From Paramarasmius palmivorus (taxonomy: Eukaryota; Basidiomycota; Agaricomycetes; Agaricales; Marasmiaceae), in the NCBI GenBank assembly GCA_037176845.1, contig JAYKXP010000014.1, positions 496,001 to 560,000 on the forward strand: a DNA stretch of 64,000 nt, read 5' to 3'. Every line of letters begins with the position of its first letter. Position 1 is the first letter of the stretch. The notes under the pieces are model-generated. The model was given only the letters and a program-made list of their open reading frames with translations. It ran no database searches and was not told the origin of the DNA. This document shows positions 12,819 to 23,847 of the stretch, piece after piece. A program made the translations under genes and the position numbers.

Positions 12819-14591
12819 ATGAAGCTCTCCATGACACATGTTTTCGCAGCCATGCTTATGGTTTCTGCTACTTCTGCAAGCCCTGTGATGCGCAGGGCAG
12901 GCCAAGGGAAGAAAATGCAGATGGGTAACTCTAGAGGATTTGCCACTGGGGCCGCATACTGTAAGTTGCGACCGGATCTTTCTGCTCGAGGGATAATTTT
13001 GACTCATTGTCAATTCTACAGTTATCACAAACGAACCAGATGGCAACTTCGTCGTTGCTGCTGATATCGGCTCTGATGGCAGACTGGTATGTCCAATCCC
13101 GTTGTAGTCGGGATACACTCTGACACCCGCAAAGAACCTTCGTCAGGCGGTTTCCACTGGAGGCTTTGGTCTGCACGGTGACGATGGAGGTGCAAACGGT
13201 CCGGATCCACTATTCACGCAAGGCGCTATCAAAGCGAGTGCTGCTTCCAACATGCTTGCCACTGTTAACGTATGCAATTCGTTCACGACGCGACCTGACG
13301 TTGGCTGAGTCGTCTCAATTTAGGCCGGATCCAATACCATCTCTCTTTTCAGTATCAATCCCCAAGACCCTTCTAACCTCAAGCGTGTTGGCGAGCCCAT
13401 TGGGAGCGGAGGTGAATTCCCAGTCTCGGTAGCTTTCAATAAGGCAGGAGACACGCTGTGTGCCCTGAATGGTGGTGAAGTCAACAGTGTCAGGTATAGA
13501 CCTTCCATGTCTTACGCAGCTATATTCTTACTTCCCTCTTCAAAGTTGCTTCAAAGTCGACCAAGCTAAAGGTCTCGTCCCAGCATCGGGCACCAACCGG
13601 GCACTCAACCTGAATCAAACAACGCCCGCCAACGGCCCCGCGGGCACAGTCAGTCACGTCTTATTCTCCGAGGATAACAAACAGCTCGTCGCCTCAGTCA
13701 AAGGTGTTCCACCGACTCCCGGTTTCCTCGCTGTATGGGACGTCAATGAGGATGGATCCTTGTCCAAAGAATTTCAGCAAGTAGCACCTGCAGAAGGCGG
13801 TCTCCTACCCTTCTCTATGACCCTCATCCCCGGGAAGAACGCCATCCTCGCTACCGACGCTGGCATTGGTTTCGATATCTTTGATTTCAGTGCCCAGAAC
13901 GTCAACGGATCATCATCAAGGAACTCTGCTGTCGCGATTGATGGTCAGATGGCTACCTGTTGGTCGAGTTTCAGTTCCAAGACTGGGAACTTTTACTTGA
14001 CCGATATCGGAACTTCTCAAGTGACGGAAATCAGCATTGACGATAACCTCCAAGGTAAAATCGTGAAGGTAAGTTTTGTGCTCAGTGGAAGAAACATGAA
14101 ACTGATCGTAGTCTGTAGCAATACTTCCAGGGCGCTGGAAGCGGTACCATTGATAACGACATTGTCACCGTTGGCAATAACGAGTAGGTCCCCGTTTGTT
14201 CTAATCCCGCATGTAATCGGCATCTAACCCTTTCCTAGTTTCATGTACGTATTGTCGGCCAACGCCACTGCCATTGATGTTCTCGCCTTGAATGCTCCCG
14301 GCAATGCCGCCAACATCCAAAAGGTTGACCTTGCGGGACCAGCTCGGGCTGCTGGCTTGAAGATCAGTGAGTTCACCTATATCATGATATTGGAATTCCT
14401 TTTCTCATTTGACGAATGAATAGGTGGCTCCAATCTCCAGGGCATGACAACCTTCATACGGCAATCATGAGTGTATCATTAGTACCGCCTTTGTAATTGT
14501 AGACGACCATATCCAGGATACCCCAGACAGCTACATAATATATCATTTTGAAGGATTGATATTCGTGATCAACGCCAAGTTGTCTGACTGA
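12819..14591 (+). CDS. Secreted YVTN/lactonase-type beta-propeller protein
   Basis: The protein opens with a signal peptide (MKLSMTHVFAAMLMVSATSA) and then reads as a seven-bladed propeller of the lactonase/3-carboxymuconate-cyclase-like family, common among secreted fungal proteins with no proven enzyme activity. Exons 12819..12960, 13022..13086, 13147..13269, 13324..13493, 13546..14068, 14119..14183, 14239..14366 and a last one from 14425 are phase-consistent. Blade-like repeats include NTISLFSINPQDPSNLKRVG and HVLFSEDNKQLVASVKGVPP. A cluster of small exons at the 3' end codes MYVLSANATAIDVLALNAPG and NLQGMTTF. The C-terminus is unclear. Homologues usually stop soon after TTF, but here the frame stays open to a stop at 14589..14591, so the last 40 residues may be wrong. 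Confidence 0.78.
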
Positions 14592-14704
14592 TAGAGAGCT
14601 TCTGATTGACTGTTCCTGCCGTCCTGCCACTGTGGGTCGTCAGGTGGCGGATCAATAGTATGAGATGTGATACTTGTGCCATTAAGGTTTAATCGGTCTA
14701 CAGA

Positions 14705-16914
14705 TTAGTCGAACTTATACTTTTCTACAACGCTATCCCAGATTGACTTCGTATCCATGCTCGCTCGTAGTCGAGAAGCCAGTAAGAACGACCCACTCAA
14801 TTTTCTGATAAACCGTGTGAGTCATTATTCGCCACGATGACACGAACGAACACCTACCTATTCAAGGAATAGGTTTCTTTTGGTGGAGGAGTCAACCTGT
14901 GCTGTAGCATGATCGGGATCTGCTCTCTGATCCTGCTTGTGATCACCTCCCACTCCGTGCCTGGGCCAAACGCGTATGGCTGTTTTGTTGACTTCTTGAA
15001 AGGTGTCGCCAGTAGGGTCATCGAGTCCACATGCGCATTGAGCATGATTTCATTCTCCTCTCCCACTAAGTAACCCAACCCCAAGCTTTCTTTGATACAA
15101 GCCTCTTTGTCTTCGGGATCCTCCGCAGCGGCTTTAAGTAGTCTTAACCATCCATCCATAAAAGTCTTGCTGTATTCTCTCGTGGCACCGAAATCTACGA
15201 GTTCAATCTGCCGAGTGTGTTTATTATATAGGAAGTTCGTGTAGTTTGGGTCGGTTTGCATGGTACGGAACTCGAAGAGTTCCTTCAAGCACAGGAGTAA
15301 AATACTTGAAGCGATCTTGAGGCCAAGTCAGTATTAAGCATAAAGCAGCGTCCAAAGACTCGCCTCATTTCGATGATCTTGACTCAATTCTGATATCTCA
15401 GCTTCTCCAACGCTAACCCCGTTGACTCGTTCCATGACCAAAACACGTTCTGTACTTCCATCCCAAACCCACGGCACCTTGTAGCGTTTATCATCTGCCA
15501 GATATCCAGCAAACTTGCGAAGGTACGAAGCCTCGCGTTTGTAGTCACATTCTTCAGTCAATTCTTGCTTCATGACCTACTGCCGGGATCAGTTGGCTAA
15601 TAAAGTACATAGAAATGATCGGGACCTACAGAAATAGTCTTGTCTAAAAACAAACCCTTAGGAAGTAACTTTCCTGCGGTCAATAGCATTTTTATGTAAC
15701 CAAGGTCGCTCGCAATAGATGCGTCAATGTTTGGGAATTGGATTTTGACGGCGACAGGAGCAGGTTTTCCGGTGGGTGAAGCTGAAGCAGAGAGCACCGC
15801 GGAATGTACTTGTCCGATCGAGGCAGCAGCGAAGGGTATGCGGTCAAAGGATTCAAAATAGTCGAGCCAGTTTGGTCCCAAGGAGTCGACGAGGACCCTC
15901 TAAGAATTTGTATCGGACGTTGTTATCGTTGCAAAATGGACTAATAATCGCTCACCTCCATCTGCCAGTCTGGCATGTAATGCGCGCTATCCTGAACCCT
16001 CCTGAAGATCTTATCGACTTCTGGAGGAAGTAGATGGGTGTCTAGGAAAAACCGGTCACAAAGCCAGATCATCGGTTGGGTAGGAATAACCGGCACATAC
16101 CTTGTATACTCATGAATTGACCCAGTTTCAAAGCAGCCCCACGCATTTGAGATAGCTTGCTCACAAGACGTTTGATATTGGCCTCTGTCATCATCACAGA
16201 GCCACTGCCTTCAGAGCTCGAGCCACTTCCTGTGCGACGGATGAGCTCGGACGCAGCACCATAGCCGAGGGATGCAGCAAGACCTAGCCCTGATCAATGG
16301 TGGTCGGTGAAGCAAGAGTAAGGAACTCTTACCCCCATAGTGAAATAGCCGACCAATGCGCGAAGAAGGTACCTTCGACGATTGCAGGTTGCGTGTGTGA
16401 TGAATGGGCTCCTGAGGTGCTAAAACTGTCTCGGTCACTGCTAGCTTGACCACATCGTTTCCTTGAGATTCAAGGACTTGTTGAACGGGTAGCGGTGTAG
16501 AGTCTGTCGAGCCAGTCTCTGTGATATGTTGAATTTCAAATGCAGATTTAGAATGTTCTACAGGTCGTTCTGTTTCGATAAATGGAGCCGGAGGCGTCAC
16601 GTCCGAAAGACTTGGTCCTTCATTGACATTGAAAACTGGAGTCGATGCCTTGAAGAAATTTTATTGACCAATGTCTAAATCGACTGTAAAGAACTCACTG
16701 TGGTATGGCCGGTCTCCTTTGCATCTCTCTCCGTATCTTCTCTCGCTACTGTTTGACGAGGTCGGATTCCCGTTGGTATCCGGCGCGTTCCCCTCAGTCC
16801 CGTATGAGCTCCCAGGCTATTAGCCTGTGTAGCTCTATATCTTGCAGCATGAGTGATGATCTCAGCCACAGAGGATATCACGCAGAACCAGTTGTAGGCT
16901 GGCCCAGGCGGCAT
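14705..16914 (-). CDS. COQ8: COQ8/ADCK atypical kinase of ubiquinone biosynthesis
   Basis: Coq8 is a mitochondrial matrix-side UbiB-family ATPase that supports the coenzyme Q biosynthetic complex. Minus-strand exons carry the family hallmarks in order: the KxGQ motif in AALKLGQFMSIQ (about 16110-16140), the alanine-rich loop AAASIGQVHSAVL, the lysine-containing VAVKIQFPNIDASIASDLGY, the ECDYKREA segment, ERVLVMERVNGVSVGEAEIS, and the metal-binding VDFGATREY near 15190. It ends in KSIWDSVVEKYKFD at 14705. The proposed start at 16914 gives MPPGPAYNWFCVISSVAEII; the N-terminal 200 residues are low in complexity and their exon joins are less sure. Total is about 630 residues. CUL3 begins 139 bp away on the other strand. 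Confidence 0.9.
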
Positions 16915-17053
16915 CAACTTGCATGGAACGCGTCGTCAAAGTGAGAGTCCAAATTTGGTCACGTCAGCCGTGCCGGCGCTTGTTCCGGCACCGTCAACCG
17001 TCATCGTTCCCTTGGGTTTGCTCTGAACCATCTCTTACATCCAGAGGACAACG

Positions 17054-20010
17054 ATGGCCACAGGTATGGGTCGCATTTCAGTCTTCCCTTCATAGCCTGA
17101 CTGTTTAAAGGTCTTCGGAAAAAGACCAAGATAGTGCGTAACGTTGTTTGTATACTTGCTTGATAGGCTGTTGAATCCCAAGTGCGACTAGAAACCTCCA
17201 AAGAAGGTCCTACTTTCTTTCACTTTCGGTCTCCATTGATCTGACTGATTGCTTTTAGTATGGTCCGGATGTATCCATCGACGAAACTTGGACAGATTTG
17301 TCCAAGAATATACGTGAAATCCTCAACCGCGACAATGTATCCAACATGTCTTTCGAGGTGAACCATCGGTACGCCTACAACATGGTTCTGTATAAAGCAG
17401 GCGATAAGTTGTACAACGGTACAAAGCAAATTATTGCGGAGAAACTAGACCAGCTCGCAAGAGACGATGTCATACCTTCGTTTCCGGCCACAAACACCAA
17501 CGACCCGATGACTCGAAGTCAGGAGAATGAAGTGTTATTGAAGGTGTTGAAACGGATTTGGGATGACCATACGAGCAATATGGTTAAGCTGGGCCAGATA
17601 TTGAAGTATATGGTGTGTTTCCGTGTACCTGTAATCTGTTTTGTGCTGAAGCAATTTTACACAAGGACCGATACTATACGAAGACAGCGGACGTCCCCGA
17701 AACTTGGGATTTTGGCCTCAGTCTCTTCCTCAGGCACATCATCCGACCACCTATCAAAGAACATCTCATTACTGCAATACTCAACCAGATTGAGTTCGAA
17801 CGGGAAGGCTATATGATAAATCGTTCTGCGGTTAAGGGATGTGTAGAGATCTTCCTGAGTCTGGAAGAAGATGGGTCTTCCGTTTACAAGCGGGAGCTCG
17901 AACCAGCCATCTTGAAAGAGAGCGCCCAATTTTACCAGCATCTTGCACAAACCTTACTGGATACTTGCGATGCACCCCAGTATTTGGAAAGGGTGAGAAA
18001 CCTTCACACTACACAACCATCTCGTCATCTCACTAGCGTTCCAGGCAGAAGAACGATTCATCTCCGAAGAATCTCGGACACATCATTACCTTTCCCGGCA
18101 GACTGCAGGCCCATTACAGCAAATACTGAAAGACCACCTCTTGGCCGCGCACTTGGAGCCTGTCATCTCAATGCCAAACTCTGGACTAGACCCAATGATT
18201 GACAACGAAAAGATTGAAGATCTAGCGCGACTATACAAACTGTACATGTTGGTACCTCAAGGGCTAACATGTCTCAAGAAGGCCTTGAGGAAGTCGGTGG
18301 CGTGGAGAGGAAAAGAGATCAATCAGGCGTCGCTGGGTGAAGTTGCTCAAGAACTTCTCGAAGAAGATAGCAAGGTCAAGGACAAAGGAAAGGCCAGAAA
18401 CGGTTCTGGAACGCAGACTCTGTCCTTAGCTCTCAAATGGGTCCAAGACGTGCTCGATCTGAAGGACAAGATTGATAGGGTGTGGAAAGAGTCGTTTGAG
18501 AGCGATCGTGAAATTGAGGGGGCGCTGAACGAGGTGTGTAACGCATTCTTTGCTTCGGAACTTCGGACGATTCACTCATGAGCACATAGGCGTTCGGCGC
18601 TTTCATCAACTCGAACGATAAATCTTCGGAATTTATTTCTCTCTTCATCGACGACCATCTCAAGCGAGGTCTCAAAGGGGTAGGTCTTTCCCCCGAAGCA
18701 CACCGGTTCGTCACTCATTTTGCACCCCTTTCAGAAAACAGACGCCGACGTGGATCTTGTACTCGAGAAGACGATCACTGTATTCCGATATCTGACGGAG
18801 AAGGACGTTTTTGAGCGCTACTACAAGAGTCATCTCGCCAAACGTCTACTTCTCGGTCGTTCGGTCTCAGATGATGCCGAACGTGGTATGCTGGCGAAAC
18901 TGAAGATTGAATGTGGATATCAGTTTACGCAAAAACTTGAGGGCATGTTCAATGACATGAAGATATCGGCGGATCATATGGAAGAGTACAAGCAGAAATT
19001 GGCCTCGTCCTTGGTACGTCCCCAACGTCTTAGTCTATTTTGTCTGTGCTCAACTTGATCTAGTCGCCTCCCATCGAGATATCCGTCATTGTTATGACTT
19101 CTACATTCTGGCCTATGACCCACTCGGCGTCACCCTGCAACCTTCCCAGTCAATTACTGAAAGCAACGCAGTCCTACGAGCAATTCTACCTGAAGAAACA
19201 TACAGGAAGGCGTCTTACCTGGCAGCTATCGCTGGGAAATGCCGACGTACGAGTGGCGTTCAACACGAAGAAATACGATTTGAATGTGTCCACTTTCGCA
19301 CTGGTGATCCTCCTTCTCTTCGAGGATGTGGAGGACGATGGGTTCTTGACTTATGAGGTTTGTGGTGTGAACGGTTCTCAGAGTGGAGCTAATCTTTTGA
19401 AAGGAAATCAAACAAGCTACCTCGATAGAAGATTCGGATCTCCAGCGGCATCTTCAGTCATTGGCATGCGCCAAATATAAGGTCCTCAAGAAGCATCCAC
19501 CAGGACGTGACGTGTCGTCATCGGACTCGTTTTCCTTCAACTCCGGATTCACAGCAAACCTTCAGAAGATCAAGATCAGCACCATATCGTCGAAGGTCGA
19601 GAGCAGCGAAGAGCGGAAGGAGACGAAGGATAGGATTGATGAGGAGCGGCGGCATCAAACTGAGGTATGTCGTGTTGCTTTGCGTGACACACGGGAGTGA
19701 TAGCTTTGCCAGGCATGCATCGTTCGTATCATGAAGGACAGGAAGCATATGACGCACAACGATCTGGTCAACGAAGTGACGCGGCTCCTCTCTAGTCGTT
19801 TCCAGCCAAATCCTCTGATTATCAAAAAACGTATAGAGGGCCTAATTGACGTGTGTAGACATCATACTTTTGTATCTCGTGAACTACCATAACTGACATT
19901 GTTTTCTAGAGAGAGTACCTTGAACGATGTGAGGACAGGAAGTCATATAACTATCTGGTGAGTATTTGTTGTGTCTTTAAGTTCAATTGCTGATGTTCAG
20001 TCAGGCATAG
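17054..20010 (+). CDS. CUL3: Cullin-3 scaffold of BTB-type ubiquitin ligases
   Basis: Cullin-3 bridges BTB-domain substrate adaptors to the RING protein Rbx1. The N-terminal exons are small: 17054.. ([11 protein letters not shown]), then an exon joining to [20 protein letters not shown] at about 17260. The N-terminal cullin repeats follow, then the cullin homology core with [20 protein letters not shown] and [20 protein letters not shown]. The winged-helix end has the neddylation segment [19 protein letters not shown], with the modified Lys in IVRIMK. The final coding exon is only GCA TAG (20005..20010), completing the canonical ending SYNYLA. About 780 residues. The very first exons are inferred by splice phase and could differ. 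Confidence 0.9.
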
Positions 20011-20189
20011 TGGCAGCTATCTTGTATTTGTAGTCATTGTATATTATCTGCACTTCATGCAAATGCTCCCGAACTTCCCATATCAGCAATGATCGACGTA
20101 GTAAATGTTGAACGTTGAACATTGTCCGTCGTATTCCGAAGAACCGATTTCAAGCTTTTAAGGTCAATAGACCTTACAACAAGCCTCAC

Positions 20190-21280
20190 AATCACAATAA
20201 AATATGGGGGGAATCAATATCTATACTCTTGACTACTACAGATATCGATACAGAGGGATGAACTGGGGTAATTGATTTGTAGGGAGCCCTCAAAGGGCCG
20301 AGCCTCAATTTCACATTGAGGGTATACATGCCATAAATGGGACGTGCAGGGACTCTAGAACTGACCCGACATGAAGCCATTCACCTCACGAAATTACTTC
20401 AATTTTATCATCTACAACATGTTGCGTGAGTAAAGTAGAAGAAAAAAAACCGCCAACAGGGCTTACCTCTACCACCTGAGTACATACTCCCTCAGGGTAG
20501 CTGAAAAACAAGACCAAATTGCCACAACGATGTTCGTTTTCGAACCGGCAGTCGCAGGAAAGTGGTGGATATGGGGAAACATTCACAATGCCTTGGATGT
20601 TTCGTTCTTCTCGGATCGAGTACAAGGAAGGGAAAGAAAATGTTTCTGGCTAAGGAATGTCATGATGAGTAACATCCTCACCATTAGCAGAAATCAGCAA
20701 CTCACATTATGGATGACCTGGGTTAATTGATTTGAAACTCTCCTCACGGAGGTAAGCCCCTTCAACTGGAAGAAGCCGGCCGCAGTGCGCTCATTGCGTC
20801 AACGAGACAACGAGGCCGCTGCGGATATATCACAATGAGCATTAAGTCCGAGAAAGAGCCACATGACTACATACCAGCATCGTCTAATTGGTCCATCGAC
20901 CAACCAGTCAGAGCAGGATAATAAAACCTACCTATTGGATTGTCAGTGTTGGTCAAATCTGGATCTGAATACTTGACACTTACTCGCAATGCCTGATTGA
21001 ATCAATCAGGGCTTGAGACACGAAGCCCTCACAGGGTCTTCGACTCAGGAGCAATGCTCCAAGTGCCAGGAACTAGCTGGCCAGACTCTCGCACGCGGAG
21101 AGCCGTACGTGTCGCTGCAGTCGACCACGCACACACAAATAGGAGTACCACTCCAAAAACACCGTCCTAGACAACAAATAAGAGACGATGACGGCTCAGG
21201 AGTAGCGATGACTTACACGGCGGTGGGGTCGCGGAAGCTTCCAAAGATCCCACGGAAGTTAGCCGCAGGTTATATACGAC
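20190..21280 (-). pseudogene. Possible remnants of small Cys-containing secreted protein genes
   Basis: The minus strand carries at least five consensus splice donors (GTAAGTCATC near 21213, GTAAGTGTC near 20985, GTAGGTTTT near 20932, GTGAGTTG near 20700, GTAAGCCC near 20465) and a TATATAA at about 21270. A hydrophobic exon (GVVLLFVCAWSTAATR, about 21110-21165) and a Cys-containing exon around 20470-20600 (LSCDCRFENEHRCGNLVLFF, then SYPEGVCTQVV) look like pieces of secreted proteins. The next exon has DDKIEVIS in the wrong phase for a simple join. No ATG precedes the hydrophobic exon. Sequence around 20717-20752 is partly repeated at 20256-20292. I cannot build one intact gene, so I call it decayed or mis-modelled. 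No family is assigned. Confidence 0.3.
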
Positions 21281-21599
21281 GCACTTATTTGCACATGTTT
21301 TCTCTTGACGTCTTTAGGGCAGGCTGTTCACAACTGGTCACGATAGTTAAACGTTAAGGGCTTGCAATCAGGGGATAGCTCGAGAAGGCTTTCGTCGTTG
21401 ACAGTGAGAGCTAATTACTGGGGTATAGTACTAGAGTCCATCATAAGAGCATGAGCTCCTAAAGCATGAGATCGCATTCAAAACGTCCAAAGTCCCGGAT
21501 AGGAAAAACTAGTATCAGGTATGTAGTACAATCACCTGAAACCTTCGAAATGGTTAGCCAGACTATTCCGGTAGAATTCATTGAAGCCTCACCAGCACT

Positions 21600-22609
21600 C
21601 TAGAGCAGACCGAACCATCTGCGCTCGGGTTTGCTGTCAGTAGAGTTCTTGTTTTGTTCCTCTGGGTTGGCCTGTTCGGTCGCGTTCTTGTTAGCCGCGT
21701 CAGCTGCTTTCTGAGCGTCCTCGGCCTTCTTAGCGTCCTCTGCCTTCTTAGCATCTTCAGCCTTCTGAGCCTCCTCCGCCTTCTTTTCTTCATCCTGGTT
21801 TTGAGCTTGTTGTGCTTCCTTCTGAGCCTTATCTGCCTCGGCCGCCTTTTGCTCTGCTTCCTTTGCCGCTTCCTTGGCCTTTCCAACAGACTCTGGAGAC
21901 TTAGCATCGTCCCAGTTGCTGCCAGCAATGACAACGGTGTTGCCACCAACATCGCGTCCACCAAAGCCAAGGTCCCCAGTAGAGAGAGTGCCATCCACGT
22001 TAATGATTTGCGTGACCTTGGAGGCGATTTGTTGATCAAATCCGACTTGACGAACAGTGACGCGTTCAACATCACGCTGGAAGACGACTAAGCCGGATTG
22101 GAACTGAGGACAGAGACATCAATGAAGTGCTTGTCGTAGAAATATACTCAAACATACCTGTTGTAAAACAACAGTCTGGGCTTCGACTTCACATATCTGT
22201 TCTGTGATGATCCTGGAATGCAGCATGAGATATGAGATAGATGGTTTATAATCGATCTACCTCTTAGCCATTTCCTGGAGGACAATGAGTCGTTGTTGAA
22301 CGATCTGGATTTGCTGTGTACGGCAAACTTGTTGCTGTTGCTGCACGACAACAACCTGGGCATTCCTGGAGCCGTCGAAATTGTCCAGTCCTCGGAAGTC
22401 GTCGAATCCGGTTAAGGACGAGATACCATTGAAGTTGTTCAGAGAGACAGGCTGGCTGCTCACAACATCACCTGCATCAACGAGGTATGAACATCGAGGC
22501 ATACATAAGTAGATATCAGTAACGGTGACTCACGGGGGCGAGACGCGATTGGTCCTGCAAAGACCGAACCCGCCAACAAAAGAGTAGAAAGAACGAAAGA
22601 TGAAAACAT
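21600..22609 (-). CDS. Secreted Gln-rich protein with Lys/Ala/Glu coiled-coil tail
   Basis: No named family recognised. Exons 22534..22609, 22261..22471, 22158..22212 and 21600..22103 are phase-perfect and give 281 residues. A clear signal peptide (MFSSFVLSTLLLAGSVFAG) is followed by a Phe/Asp/Gly stretch. Next is an amphipathic helix unusually rich in Gln and Val with two cysteines (VVVVQQQQQVCRTQQIQIVQ; ICEVEAQTVVLQQ), then a globular-looking block with NVDGTLSTGDLGFGG and GNTVVIAGSNWDD. It ends in about 90 residues of Ala/Glu/Lys/Asp-rich near-repeats (KKAEDA units) and RRWFGLL. A TATA box at 22833..22839 and a 65-bp 5' UTR intron (22627..22691) support expression. A decayed paralogue lies 1.2 kb upstream in the same orientation. 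Structural surface or secreted coiled coil is inference only. Confidence 0.8.
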
Positions 22610-22832
22610 GTTGAAATGAATGGTATCTGAGTTTTCAAGATTATTGAGTTTCAACACGCGTGCGTATCAGGCAATAACTAGTCGTACTCACCTAGTCAGG
22701 AAGGCCTACTTGGGCAAGTGCGAGGAAGTTTGACGAAAGGATGAAAGCGAAGAAAAGGGCAACCAGGCCGAACCAGACTAGAAGGAGTGGGAAAGAAGGA
22801 ACGAATGCTTAAACCTGTCTCTGAGTGTGGGT

Positions 22833-22839
22833 TTTTATA
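22833..22839 (-). promoter_or_regulatory. TATA box of the Gln-rich secreted gene
   Basis: The minus strand reads CTATAAAAACC. It lies 224 bp upstream of the start codon, or about 160 bp once the inferred 5' UTR intron (22627..22691, GTGAGTAC to CTCAG) is removed. Confidence 0.5.
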
Positions 22840-23847
22840 GTGGAAGCTTTTGACCCATAGTTCTGTATCGATTGCGTATCCAAGGCAAAAGAATAGCTAC
22901 CCATGACTTCGGTACATGCACCACCAAGACTATACTGGAAGAATGGCCGAAATATGGTCACCAGACGAACGGTGACAGTAATTGGTACAGAATTCATGAG
23001 AAACGATGTTGATGGCGAAAAGCTTGACTGTTGCAACCTTGACGACGCGAAGTGATACCGTAGGTCCGTACTTGATGAACGGAACCTATATCTTTTTCGA
23101 CCGGTCAGGGAGCGTTTCGTGGATACTTTCGAGTATCGATGGACTAATACCTGACTCCAGTTACTGATAAACCTGCAGTTAGAGTGCTTGGGACTTGAAT
23201 GAAGACTGGAAAGCATAACCTCGAGCCATGGAGGTTGAGAAGAAAACGAACCGGCAAACTCCGGTGTCGTCGGGTTGGTTTTCCGAGACCCCCGCCCGTT
23301 CTATATACGTTGCTTCCCGAGTCTTCCTTGTGCAATGAGCATTTCTAACGCCATTCAACGTTCTAGAATGGCATCCTGATCACTTCTCTTCGGAGAAGTC
23401 TGGAGGTTCTCAAAAAGGCTTGGCACTCGTATTGGGAAGCAAAGTACGGATTCAATGTGCATATATTTTTTCTCGAGTAGCAAAGCAGGATAGAATGAGA
23501 TCCTATGAAAAGAAGCTCATTAGCCAGCCTTCAATGTTCAATTTCCGGTGAGCGAAGATGCACCACACCACCGTGCAGAAACTCGACCAAGCCATCGTTT
23601 GGATGTGAGCTTTAGGTCCGGACTCCAGATTCCAGAACTTACTGCCAAGGTTCATTTAATCCACCTTTCTGTAATGGCACGCTACACGCTAGGTCCCGAT
23701 CAACTGGGTATCTCCAGCCGCTGCGGCACTACATAGTAGCGGTGAACTAGTCCATTGGATGTGCTCTGCCAAAACTGGCTCAATAATTGGGAACGATCAA
23801 TAGGTGTAGTTACTATCAGCCCCGAGTCCGAAACAGAAGACTATAGC
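22840..23847. other. Spacer between the Gln-rich gene and its pseudogene
   Basis: No coding exon is supported here. It holds upstream sequence of the intact gene and 3' sequence of the pseudogene. Two adjacent perfect stem-loops occur at 23350..23399. Minus-strand open frames of 63-135 codons have no splice context or family resemblance. Confidence 0.45.
23350..23399. repeat. Two adjacent stem-loops, one capped by TTCG
   Basis: GCCATTC (23350..23356) pairs with GAATGGC (23366..23372) over a 9-nt loop. Ten bases later ACTTCTC (23382..23388) pairs with GAGAAGT (23393..23399) around TTCG, giving the extra-stable C(UUCG)G loop if transcribed. No role is known. Confidence 0.5.

Noticed and set aside
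21654..22091. Plus-strand 145-codon frame very rich in Leu
   Set aside because: It is the exact antisense of the Lys/Ala/Glu tail and Gln-rich exons of the real minus-strand gene; Lys/Glu codons read backwards as Leu/Phe/Ser.
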